Part shown: one piece after another, positions 1 to 5,122 of the stretch | How positions within the stretch are numbered: position 1 is the first letter of the stretch | Layout: every line of letters begins with the position of its first letter | NCBI GenBank assembly: GCA_959600065.1 | Contig: CAUGKZ010000162.1 | Coordinates: 1 to 5,122, forward strand | Direction: 5' to 3' | DNA: 5,122 bases | From: an uncultured Kroppenstedtia sp. | GTDB taxonomy: Bacteria; Bacillota; Bacilli; Thermoactinomycetales; DSM-45169 | Notes under the pieces: generated by a model | Database searches by the model: none | Told to the model about the DNA's origin: nothing | Seen by the model: the letters and a program-made list of their open reading frames with translations, nothing else | Position numbers and translations under genes: made by a program

Positions 1-96
1 ATCAGATAAGTCTGAAGTCCTTCTGTACGCGTAGTAACCAATGGATAACATGACTATCAAATAGATGCCGATGGAAATAAAAACAGCAGACTCCAT
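1..96 (-). CDS. putP: Sodium/proline symporter PutP, N-terminal fragment (runs off left edge)
   Basis: Only the first 32 codons are in the window (MESAVFISIGIY... to ...RRTSDLSD). They give one hydrophobic helix (residues about 4-24) followed by a basic YRRTSDLSD stretch. This is how sodium:solute symporters of the PutP/OpuE type begin: first transmembrane helix, then an R/K-rich turn and a D-Y or D-D segment. The family imports proline with Na+ across the cytoplasmic membrane. The start is well supported: ATG at 96-94 is preceded by TAGGAGGGGA (101-110), a strong Shine-Dalgarno sequence with about 7 nt spacing. The gene lies downstream of, and on the same strand as, the two proline-degrading enzymes, which favours proline uptake for catabolism over an osmoprotective OpuE role. 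The substrate is inferred from context because the Na+ and proline binding residues lie outside the window. Another sodium:solute symporter subfamily member cannot be excluded. Confidence 0.75.
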   Translation of the reverse strand, partial: MESAVFISIGIYLIVMLSIGYYAYRRTSDLSD

Positions 97-120
97 GAGG
101 TCCCCTCCTAAATTATTCAG

Positions 121-150
121 AATATAACGCCATTTTACAACAATCATCAA
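121..150 (-). promoter_or_regulatory. Candidate sigma-A-type promoter for the symporter gene
   Basis: On the minus strand TTGATG (150-145) and TATATT (126-121) are separated by 18 nt, about 25 nt before the symporter start codon. The -10 element matches TATAAT at 5 of 6 and the -35 element matches TTGACA at 4 of 6. I scanned the whole 97-325 gap on the minus strand for a GG-N10-GC sigma-54 signature and found none. If this gene has its own promoter, it is probably of the vegetative type. This is a consensus match only. Confidence 0.4.
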
Positions 151-284
151 GCGGATGCAGCCTGTATCACGGGAGTGTTGATTATCCATATTTTACGGTG
201 GGGGCAATGGGAAGAGCGAAAGGGTCGTTTCATTCCTATCATCCATTTTAGGGTTCATCAACAGCCCTGCTTGTATCTATTTTA

Positions 285-319
285 CGGACGGCAATCTCCT
301 GAGCAGAGACTACCGTCCG
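285..319 (-). terminator. Stem-loop just after the P5C dehydrogenase stop codon
   Basis: CGGACGG (285-291) and CCGTCCG (313-319) are perfect inverted repeats starting only 6 nt past the TAA stop of the dehydrogenase. The 21-nt interior also pairs: on the minus strand AGTCTC and GAGATT form six more pairs (one G-U) around a 7-nt loop. This gives a stem of about 13-14 bp in total. The position suits a transcription terminator between the dehydrogenase and the symporter. However, the minus-strand sequence after the stem is TAAAATAGAT, not a run of Us. Termination may therefore be partial, allowing read-through into the symporter gene, or the hairpin may mainly protect the mRNA 3' end. Confidence 0.5.
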
Positions 320-325
320 CTATTT

Positions 326-1873
326 TTACAACATTTGACTGATGGTTTTAGCTTGCATATGGAGAATCAAGTAGTCCGGCCCGCCAGCTTTTGAATCGGT
401 TCCTGACATTTTGAATCCGCCAAAGGGTTGGTATCCTACAATCGCACCGGTGCAGTTGCGATTGAAGTACAGGTTCCCCACTTGGAAGTCACGCTTGGCA
501 CGCTCGATGTGCTCCGCGTTGCGGGAGATGACTGCTCCGGTCAAGCCGTATTCGGTGTTGTTGGCGATTTCAATCGCTTCATCAAAGTCCTTGGCTTTGC
601 AGAAGGCGACCACTGGACCGAAAATCTCTTCCTGCATGATGCGGGCTTGAGGGTCCACGTCAGCAAAGATCGTGGGCTGAATGAAATAACCTTTGGAATC
701 ATCCGCTTCCCCGCCGGTCACCAGTCGCCCTTCCTTTTTGCCGATAGCAATGTAACCGGTGATTTTGTCATAAGCCTTCTGATTGATGACAGGTCCCATA
801 TAATTCTGGTGGGAGCGGGGGTCGCCGACGGTCAACTCCTTCACCCGCTGGGCCACCTTTTCCAACACCTCATCGTAAACATCCTCATGCACGACCGCAC
901 GGGAGCCGGCGGAACATTTCTGTCCGGAGAAGCCGAAGGCGGAAGTGGTGATCGCTTCAGCTGCAATGTCAAGGTCCGCCTCCCGGTCTACAACCACGGT
1001 ATCTTTCCCGCCCATTTCGATGATGATGCGCTTCAGATGGGTCTGACCTTCATGGACGACGGATCCCCGTTGGTAAATGCGGGTTCCCACGGCTCGGGAA
1101 CCGGTGAAGGTGATCAGTGCGGTTTTTGGATGGTCCACCAGATATTCGCCGACCTCCACTGGGTCTCCGGGAACAAAGTTGACTACGCCCTTAGGAATTC
1201 CGGCTTCTTCCAGTACTTCGACAAATTTGGCGGCGATTACCGGAGTCGATTCTGCCGGTTTCAGCAACACGGTGTTTCCGGTAACCAGGGGAGCGACTGT
1301 GGTTCCCACCATGATTGCACAAGCGAAGTTCCACGGGGGGATTACCACGCTGACACCCGTCGGGGTGTAGATGTAGCTGTTCAGTTCCCCTTCCCGACTG
1401 TTGACCGGCTTCCCGTCTTTCAGCTCCAGCATTTGGCGGGCATAGTATTCCATAAAATCGATCGCTTCAGCCGTATCGGCATCGGCTTCTTTCCAGGGTT
1501 TCCCGGCTTCTTTCACCAACAGAGCGGAAAACTCATGTTTGCGACGGCGAAGGATGGCGGCGGCACGGAAGAGGATCTCCACACGGGCGGCGGGGTCCCA
1601 TTTCCTCCAGCTTTCAAAGGCTTCCAAGGCGGCGTCCATGGCTTGGTCAGCCAGCGCTTGGTTGGCTTTGGAGACGTTGCCGATGATTTCTTCCTTATTT
1701 GCCGGGTTGACAGAGACTAGCTTCTCTTCAGTGGTGATCCGTTCGCCACCGATGATGAGTGGGTAGTCCAGACCCAAGGTGGCTTCAGCCTGGCTTAATG
1801 CTGCTTCCATGGTCCGACGGTTCTCCTCTTTGGAAAAGTCGGTGAAGGGTTCATGCTTATAAGTAGTAGCCAT
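326..1873 (-). CDS. rocA: L-glutamate gamma-semialdehyde (1-pyrroline-5-carboxylate) dehydrogenase
   Basis: This cytoplasmic aldehyde dehydrogenase catalyses the second step of proline breakdown: it oxidises glutamate semialdehyde, the open form of P5C, to glutamate with NAD+. The 515-residue length equals that of Bacillus RocA/PutC (also called PruA), and the N-terminus ([10 protein letters not shown]) is typical of that group. Visible motifs are the active-site PPWNFA (oxyanion Asn182), the cofactor-binding LLKPAE (Lys205), the FTGSRAVG nucleotide loop (about 256-263), the general base in IIIEMGGKD (Glu286), the nucleophile in [12 protein letters not shown] (Cys320), EEIFGPV (415-421), and the C-terminal [20 protein letters not shown] (473-492), which is the P5C-dehydrogenase type of aldehyde anchor loop. 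All key residues are present, so the enzyme should be active. The ATG at 1873 follows AGGAGAGGAG with 7 nt spacing. It lies 287 bp downstream of proline dehydrogenase but has its own sigma-54 promoter. Bacilli often have paralogues for arginine and proline use; the context here says proline, so putC would be an equally fair name. Confidence 0.96.
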   Translation of the reverse strand: MATTYKHEPFTDFSKEENRRTMEAALSQAEATLGLDYPLIIGGERITTEEKLVSVNPANKEEIIGNVSKANQALADQAMDAALEAFESWRKWDPAARVEILFRAAAILRRRKHEFSALLVKEAGKPWKEADADTAEAIDFMEYYARQMLELKDGKPVNSREGELNSYIYTPTGVSVVIPPWNFACAIMVGTTVAPLVTGNTVLLKPAESTPVIAAKFVEVLEEAGIPKGVVNFVPGDPVEVGEYLVDHPKTALITFTGSRAVGTRIYQRGSVVHEGQTHLKRIIIEMGGKDTVVVDREADLDIAAEAITTSAFGFSGQKCSAGSRAVVHEDVYDEVLEKVAQRVKELTVGDPRSHQNYMGPVINQKAYDKITGYIAIGKKEGRLVTGGEADDSKGYFIQPTIFADVDPQARIMQEEIFGPVVAFCKAKDFDEAIEIANNTEYGLTGAVISRNAEHIERAKRDFQVGNLYFNRNCTGAIVGYQPFGGFKMSGTDSKAGGPDYLILHMQAKTISQML

Positions 1874-1915
1874 AATGTATCTCCTCTCCTCATCTGAATC
1901 TCAATACTAATTAGA

Positions 1916-1932
1916 AGCAAGAAATATGCCAT
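1916..1932 (-). promoter_or_regulatory. Sigma-54 (-24/-12) promoter of P5C dehydrogenase
   Basis: The minus strand reads ATGGCATATTTCTTGCT from 1932 down to 1916. This matches the sigma-54 consensus TGGCAC-N5-TTGCW, with GG (1930-1929) and GC (1918-1917) separated by exactly 10 nt. The predicted transcription start is near 1905, giving a leader of about 32 nt that carries the AGGAGAGGAG ribosome binding site. The divergent sigma-54 activator gene in the same locus supports the call. The distance from the gene, orientation and spacing are all correct. The only deviation is T in place of C after TGGCA. Confidence 0.85.
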
Positions 1933-1956
1933 AAGCCTGATAGGTAGATGTAAAGA

Positions 1957-2018
1957 AGGAGAGATGGGTGTGGCCGCCTGAGTTCCTTTTAGCCATCGGA
2001 CACGTACCGGTCTCTCCT
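1957..2018 (-). repeat. Long imperfect inverted repeat between proline dehydrogenase and P5C dehydrogenase
   Basis: Minus-strand AGGAGAGA (2018-2011) pairs perfectly with TCTCTCCT (1964-1957). The pairing continues inward after a 2x2 internal loop: GGT with ACC, GTG with CAC and CCG with CGG, interrupted by a 2-nt bulge and one mismatch. This leaves a 20-nt terminal loop (1996-1977) and gives about 17 bp in all. It lies about 143 nt beyond the proline dehydrogenase stop and just upstream of the sigma-54 promoter of P5C dehydrogenase. The minus-strand 3' flank is TCTTTACAT, only weakly U-rich. It could end or stabilise the proline dehydrogenase transcript, or be a protein-binding dyad upstream of the promoter. 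I could not match it to a known riboswitch. Confidence 0.45.
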
Positions 2019-2135
2019 GGGTCAGATAGGACGTCGTTCTTCGTCTGGAACAATCTCTCGCCGTGACGCTGTCGGAGTGCGGTGGACAGGTGGTTTTACA
2101 AAAATGTCAAGGGTATTCGCGGATATTAACAATAT

Positions 2136-2156
2136 TGTAGAATGAATGATTCCACA
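2136..2156 (-). terminator. Weak hairpin directly after the proline dehydrogenase stop
   Basis: The minus-strand TGTGGAAT (2156-2149) and ATTCTACA (2143-2136) form an 8-bp stem with one G-U pair around a 5-nt loop, starting 4 nt past the TAA stop. It is followed by ATATTGTTAAT, which is AU-rich but has no true U tract. The stem is A/T-rich and so not very stable. It may act as a weak or partial terminator. I see no other strong terminator next to the stop. Confidence 0.3.
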
Positions 2157-2160
2157 TTCC

Positions 2161-3075
2161 TTACTTGGAAAAGAGACCTTTCAGGGCGAAGGAGACATTT
2201 TGCGGTCGTTCGGCCAACCGACGCATGAAATAACCGAACCAGTCATTTCCGTAAGGCACATAGACTCGCATGGTGTATCCTTCTTTCGCCAATTGGAGCT
2301 GCAATTCATTCCGGAAACCGTATAACATCTGAAATTCAAATTGATCCCGGGGAATTTGTTTCTTCTCTGCAAACGCTTTCACCTGAGCGATGATTTGATG
2401 GTCATGGGAAGCGATTGCAGTATAGCTACCACTGGTGAGGTGCTCCTGGATGATCTTTAGATAGTTTTCGTCTACCTTGGTCTTGTCTTGATACGCCACC
2501 TCGGGAGATTCCTTGTAAGCCCCTTTTACCAGGCGTAGGGGAACTCCTTGCAGATCCTGCACATCTTGCATAGAACGGTGCAGATAAGCCTGAATCACCG
2601 TTCCTACTTGATCGTAATCCTTGCGAAGCTCTTTGAGCAAGTCCAAGGTGATTTGGCAATGGGCGTAATCCTCCATGTCAATCCGCACAAAATTGTTGTG
2701 TTTTTGGGCGGTATCCAGGATTTTACGCATATTGTCGAGACAGAATTGATCATCGATGTCCAAACCCAGTTGAGTCAATTTCAGAGAGAGGTTGGAGCGG
2801 ACCCCAAACTGGGCGATCGCCTCCAGGGTATCGATGCAGTACTGGGTGGATTCGGCGGCTTCCTCTCGGCTGGAAACAAACTCTCCCAAGTGGTCTATGG
2901 TGCATACGAGTCCCTTTTCATTCAGGGACCGGACTGTCTTCATGGCACTTTCGATACTTTCCCCAGCCACGACTTGGGCAGCTCCGAATTTCAGGCCCCA
3001 TTTTCGGGCGGCTCGATTGAGGGCTTTATTTTGAGAGGCGAATAGAAAGAAATTTTTTGAGATGGATTCTATCAT
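2161..3075 (-). CDS. putB: Proline dehydrogenase (monofunctional, FAD-dependent)
   Basis: This enzyme oxidises L-proline to 1-pyrroline-5-carboxylate, passing electrons through FAD to the membrane quinone pool. At 304 residues it matches the usual 300-310 of the monofunctional Gram-positive form (PutB/FadM), a single TIM barrel without the DNA-binding or aldehyde dehydrogenase domains of the fused PutA. Visible family motifs in order are SLKLTQLG (97-104), RIDMEDY (131-137), QAYL (162-165), RLVKGAYKE (181-189), ASHD (222-225), FEFQMLYG (246-253), and the C-terminal YVPYGNDW (272-279) plus YFMRRLAER (282-290), whose paired arginines (285, 286) bind the proline carboxylate. The start ATG at 3075 follows GAGGGGGAAAG with suitable spacing. 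A near-perfect sigma-54 promoter lies about 60 bp upstream, so transcription should depend on the divergent activator. Its product is the substrate of the next gene on the strand. There is no signal peptide or membrane helix, as expected for a peripheral membrane flavoenzyme. Confidence 0.96.
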   Translation of the reverse strand: MIESISKNFFLFASQNKALNRAARKWGLKFGAAQVVAGESIESAMKTVRSLNEKGLVCTIDHLGEFVSSREEAAESTQYCIDTLEAIAQFGVRSNLSLKLTQLGLDIDDQFCLDNMRKILDTAQKHNNFVRIDMEDYAHCQITLDLLKELRKDYDQVGTVIQAYLHRSMQDVQDLQGVPLRLVKGAYKESPEVAYQDKTKVDENYLKIIQEHLTSGSYTAIASHDHQIIAQVKAFAEKKQIPRDQFEFQMLYGFRNELQLQLAKEGYTMRVYVPYGNDWFGYFMRRLAERPQNVSFALKGLFSK

Positions 3076-3110
3076 GGTCTTTCCCCCTCAACTGTAATAG
3101 ATCAGTTCTT

Positions 3111-3123
3111 CCCTTTTCAAGGG
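3111..3123 (-). other. Small hairpin at the predicted 5' end of the proline dehydrogenase mRNA
   Basis: Minus-strand CCCTT-GAA-AAGGG (3123-3111) forms a 5-bp stem with a 3-nt loop. The transcription start predicted from the sigma-54 promoter is near 3122, so this stem would sit at the very 5' terminus of the mRNA. 5'-terminal stems can protect Bacillota mRNAs from 5'-end-dependent decay. The stem is short and the role is inference only. Confidence 0.3.
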
Positions 3124-3132
3124 TAATTATCA

Positions 3133-3149
3133 TGCAATGTTCATGCCAA
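3133..3149 (-). promoter_or_regulatory. Sigma-54 (-24/-12) promoter of proline dehydrogenase
   Basis: The minus strand reads TTGGCATGAACATTGCA from 3149 down to 3133, close to the ideal TTGGCACG-N4-TTGCA. GG (3147-3146) and GC (3135-3134) are exactly 10 nt apart. The predicted start is near 3122, giving a leader of about 47 nt that ends in the GAGGGGG ribosome binding site. This is the better of the two sigma-54 promoters in the window. It is controlled in all likelihood by the activator encoded on the other side of the same gap. Confidence 0.9.
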
Positions 3150-3298
3150 TTCAGACTTTCTTTCGGACCTCTATCTGTTCCCTGCAACTACGGATCTCTT
3201 GTAAAAGGGCTAGGCGCTTTACTGCATCACCCTCTTCCTCCTCCAAATCGAAAGACCCCTAACGGCGGGTGCGGCGTTTCCTCCATCCTTAGAAACCT

Positions 3299-3338
3299 TG
3301 TGAAACCCATCGATTGGAGGGTCGGGATGGGGTTTCAA
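3299..3338. promoter_or_regulatory. Candidate enhancer dyad A (activator-binding site)
   Basis: TGTGAAACC (3299-3307) and GTTTC (3332-3336) are separated by 24 bp. The perfect inverted core is TGAAACCC (3301-3308) against GGGTTTCA (3330-3337). A further GAAACC (3292-3297) lies exactly 10 bp, one helical turn, before the left arm. The centre is about 195 bp upstream of the predicted proline dehydrogenase transcription start, within the usual range for upstream activating sequences of sigma-54 activators. Assignment to the activator is inferred from position and symmetry. Confidence 0.5.
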
Positions 3339-3376
3339 TTTCGGCGTCGTAGTTCTGGCGATCTAAAATCGCTTCA

Positions 3377-3414
3377 TGTGAAACCTCCCTGTGATGATCT
3401 TTTCATCCTGTTTC
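3377..3414. promoter_or_regulatory. Candidate enhancer dyad B (same spacing as dyad A)
   Basis: TGTGAAACC (3377-3385) and GTTTC (3410-3414) repeat the architecture of dyad A, with an identical 24-bp gap and a 78-bp offset. The sequence between the arms differs from that of dyad A, so this is a conserved spacing of arms and not a simple duplication. The centre is about 275 bp upstream of the proline dehydrogenase start and about 235 bp before the regulator gene. It could serve either direction. Confidence 0.45.
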
Positions 3415-3576
3415 TAGATGGCCTCTCTCTAAGATTCTACGCGGGATACGGAATAACGTCGCATGGACAGTACACGACTTTCTTTCAACGCCTATTTTCT
3501 GGTTATCGACAGTCCTAATCTATTTTATTTTACACAACAGGGCCAAGGGGGGGGCTGGAGTAGAAGCCCAAGGATG

Positions 3577-3605
3577 TTTAGATGAATACAAAAGTGTATT
3601 ATGAT
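3577..3605 (+). promoter_or_regulatory. Candidate sigma-A-type promoter of the regulator gene
   Basis: TTTAGA (3577-3582) and TATGAT (3600-3605) are separated by 17 nt. The -10 element is 5 of 6 and the -35 element 4 of 6 against consensus. Transcription would start near 3612, giving a leader of about 21 nt with AGGAAG (3622-3627) ahead of the ATG at 3633. I saw no correctly spaced GG-N10-GC element on the plus strand here, so the activator is probably made from a vegetative promoter, as is usual for this class. Confidence 0.5.
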
Positions 3606-3618
3606 ATACAAAAGTGTA
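3585..3618. repeat. Two copies of a 13-bp near-palindrome over the regulator promoter (probable operator pair)
   Basis: ATACAAAAGTGTA occurs identically at 3586-3598 and 3606-3618, exactly 20 bp apart (two helical turns). Each copy is a dyad, TACA-N4-TGTA; the first extends to perfect 6-bp arms AATACA and TGTATT (3585-3600). The first copy fills the spacer between the putative -35 and -10 boxes, and the second covers the expected transcription start. This is the classical layout of a repressor operator. The motif differs from the GAAAC dyads further upstream, so a second protein, or a second mode of binding by the same protein, is implied. I do not recognise the cognate regulator. Confidence 0.6.
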
Positions 3619-3632
3619 AACAGGAAGAAGGG

Positions 3633-5122
3633 ATGAAATTGCAACCCGTTTCTCTGCTTCCCTTGGCGTCACCTTGGAAGAAAATATTTGACCCGGCTGG
3701 TATGAAGAGAATTCCTGAGGATTCTACACTGGCCGACCTGGATGAATCGGCTTTAGGCAAGGATCTGGCACTGCAGGATCGAGAGGGAGGGTTTGTCGGA
3801 TGGATTCCCGCGCAGAAGATCACACAGGTTTTATGGAAACAGTGGAATACCTGTCGCACCTACTATGAAACCCTGCTGGAAACCGCCGATGATGCGATTA
3901 CTGTTGTGGATGGAAAAGGAAATATCGTTTCCTGGAATCATCGATCAGAGGCGATTTTTGGCTATTCCCGGGAACAAATCCTGGGCAGGCCAATCACTGA
4001 TTTTTTTGAGCAGGAGGCTCTGGAGGTGATGTCGGTGTTGACTGGGGGAAAAGGGGGGAAAGGGGTCTTCCGCAAATACCATCACCCCAGTCCCCACGTA
4101 TATTCGCTGATCAATGCTATGCCGGTGGTGATGAATCACCGAGTGATCGGTGGGATTTCCGTGGAAAGAGATATCACGGATGTGGTCCGGCTGAATGATG
4201 AATTGTCCACGACAACAGCATATATTCGAGATCTGGAGAAACAGTTCGACGAGCAGAAGGCGGAGGATCCTTTTCACAAAATTAAAGGGAGGGGTGAAGC
4301 GATTCGTCACGCCATTCAGCTGGCGAGAAAAGTGGCATCGACGGAGGCTTCGGTCTTGATCACCGGGGAAAGCGGTGTGGGCAAGGAATTGTTTGCAAGT
4401 GCGATCCATAAGGCAGGTTCTCGGAGAGAGGGGCCTTTTATCGATATCAACTGTGGTGCTATTCCCGCCCCCCTCTTTGAAAGTGAACTATTCGGTTATG
4501 AGCGGGGGGCATTTACCGGAGCGAACCGGGAGGGGAAAAAGGGAAAGTTGGATGCCGCCAAGGGGGGATCCCTGTTCTTGGATGAAATTGGGGAGATGCC
4601 CTTGGATCTGCAAGTGAAGTTGTTGCGAGTTTTGCAGGAGAAGCAATATTATCGGGTGGGCGGCACGGAGCCGATTTCCTTGGATGTTCGGATTATCGCC
4701 GCTACCCATCGGGATCTGGAGAAGATGATTGAGGCGGGGCGATTCAGAGAAGACCTGTACTATCGGCTCCATGTGGTCTCCATCCGCATTCCTCCTTTAC
4801 GTGAACGAATGGAGGATATCCCGGAGTTGATCCAGCTTTGTCTGAACGAGTTTTCCATTAAATATTCCAAGCCGGTTCCTGAGCTCGACCCTGAGGTGAT
4901 GTATCGCTTGGTGAATCATGACTGGCCAGGGAATGTGAGGCAGTTGCGCAACCTGATGGAACGGATCATGATCTTGATGGATGGAGAGGCGATTCAGCCT
5001 CATCATTTGCCGAGCAACTTTACAAAGGTGAAAGAGAGTAGTACCACAAGCTCCCCGTCCCCTCGCTCTGTGGCTGGTGACAGTGAAGAGAAGCGGATTC
5101 GAAATGCTTTGACCACTACCTA
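3633..5122 (+). CDS. Sigma-54-dependent transcriptional activator with PAS and AAA+ domains (3' end outside window)
   Basis: The frame is open from ATG 3633 to the window edge, giving 496 residues with no stop. Residues 1-76 are poorly conserved but contain [19 protein letters not shown], which resembles half of a CBS motif. Residues about 77-185 are a PAS sensor domain ([30 protein letters not shown], ending at RDIT 179-182). A charged, probably coiled linker follows. The AAA+ ATPase domain (about 217-440) has Walker A GESGVGKE (245-252), the sigma-54-contacting loop GAFTGA (292-297), Walker B LFLDEIGE with Asp317 and Glu318, FREDLYYRL (371-379) and WPGNVRQL (431-438). All are intact, so it should remodel sigma-54 holoenzyme. 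The last residues (EEKRIRNAL) start the Fis-like helix-turn-helix, which is cut off. It is divergent from proline dehydrogenase, and the two catabolic genes have sigma-54 promoters, so it is very likely their activator, similar in layout to RocR-type proteins. Proline or a derivative as the signal is inference. AGGAAG (3622-3627) supports the start. Confidence 0.93.
   Translation, partial: MKLQPVSLLPLASPWKKIFDPAGMKRIPEDSTLADLDESALGKDLALQDREGGFVGWIPAQKITQVLWKQWNTCRTYYETLLETADDAITVVDGKGNIVSWNHRSEAIFGYSREQILGRPITDFFEQEALEVMSVLTGGKGGKGVFRKYHHPSPHVYSLINAMPVVMNHRVIGGISVERDITDVVRLNDELSTTTAYIRDLEKQFDEQKAEDPFHKIKGRGEAIRHAIQLARKVASTEASVLITGESGVGKELFASAIHKAGSRREGPFIDINCGAIPAPLFESELFGYERGAFTGANREGKKGKLDAAKGGSLFLDEIGEMPLDLQVKLLRVLQEKQYYRVGGTEPISLDVRIIAATHRDLEKMIEAGRFREDLYYRLHVVSIRIPPLRERMEDIPELIQLCLNEFSIKYSKPVPELDPEVMYRLVNHDWPGNVRQLRNLMERIMILMDGEAIQPHHLPSNFTKVKESSTTSSPSPRSVAGDSEEKRIRNALTTT

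Noticed and set aside
221..240. Catabolite-response (cre) site upstream of the symporter
   Set aside because: Minus-strand TGAAACGACCCTTT begins like cre, but the central CG is shifted by one and the right half does not match.
428..1720. A 430-codon open frame on the plus strand, antisense to P5C dehydrogenase
   Set aside because: It lies wholly within a gene with complete aldehyde dehydrogenase motifs on the other strand. The translation has no recognisable domain and there is no ribosome binding site. Long antisense openings are common opposite conserved, moderately G+C-rich genes.
1957..2018. Riboswitch (glycine-like) reading of the GGAGAG...CTCAGG sequence
   Set aside because: Some fragments (GGAGAGACC, ACTCAGG) recall the glycine aptamer, but the order and spacing of the conserved blocks do not fit. 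The element also lies upstream of the predicted transcription start of the next gene, so it would not be in that gene's leader.
2548..3045. A 165-codon plus-strand frame opposite proline dehydrogenase
   Set aside because: The minus frame carries every proline dehydrogenase motif in order. The plus frame has no ribosome binding site and no recognisable product.
3356..3372. Sigma-54 promoter for the regulator gene on the plus strand (TGGCGATCTAAAATCGC)
   Set aside because: The GG to GC spacing is 12 nt where 10 is required, and the site is about 260 bp from the gene.
3057..3518. A 153-codon frame on the plus strand across the divergent gap
   Set aside because: It begins inside proline dehydrogenase and covers the sigma-54 promoter and both dyads. 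It has no ribosome binding site and its product looks non-protein-like, rich in Ser, Pro and Arg without any domain.
3945..4409. A 154-codon minus-strand frame and similar shorter frames (for example 4488-4772, 4797-5006)
   Set aside because: They run antisense to the PAS and AAA+ coding sequence, whose motifs are continuous in the plus frame. They lack start signals and recognisable domains.

Overview
This window is a proline-utilisation locus from a Gram-positive bacterium of the Bacillota. The protein sequences (a Bacillus-type 515-residue P5C dehydrogenase beginning near HEPFTDF, and a 304-residue monofunctional proline dehydrogenase), the strong AGGAGG-like ribosome binding sites and the moderate G+C point to Bacillales. 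Thermoactinomycetaceae or a relative is possible, but that is only an impression from composition and protein style.

Layout: the left three quarters is read on the minus strand, in the order proline dehydrogenase (2161-3075), L-glutamate gamma-semialdehyde (P5C) dehydrogenase (326-1873), and the first 32 codons of a sodium/proline symporter (1-96, running off the left edge). The right quarter is read divergently on the plus strand. It is a sigma-54-dependent activator (bacterial enhancer-binding protein, 3633 to beyond 5122) with a short CBS-like N-terminus, a PAS sensor domain and an AAA+ domain with an intact GAFTGA motif. The window ends at the start of its C-terminal Fis-type helix-turn-helix.

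The regulatory DNA fits these genes together. Both catabolic genes have a -24/-12 (sigma-54) promoter with exact GG-N10-GC spacing: 3133-3149 for proline dehydrogenase and 1916-1932 for P5C dehydrogenase. The symporter gene has no such promoter in its upstream gap and instead has a plausible sigma-A-type promoter. The 557-bp divergent gap holds two equally spaced dyads (TGTGAAACC-N24-GTTTC, 78 bp apart) at distances typical of enhancer sites, which I infer to be activator-binding sites. Next to the regulator gene, a 13-bp near-palindrome occurs twice, 20 bp apart, over a probable sigma-A promoter, which looks like a repressor or autoregulatory operator pair.

Working model: proline is imported by the symporter, oxidised to P5C by the membrane-associated flavoenzyme, and then oxidised to glutamate by the NAD-dependent dehydrogenase. 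The divergent activator would sense proline or a related signal and switch on the two catabolic genes through sigma-54 (SigL). The enzymes are ordinary; the interest lies in the cis-regulatory architecture. I saw no mobile element, CRISPR array, tRNA or rRNA.
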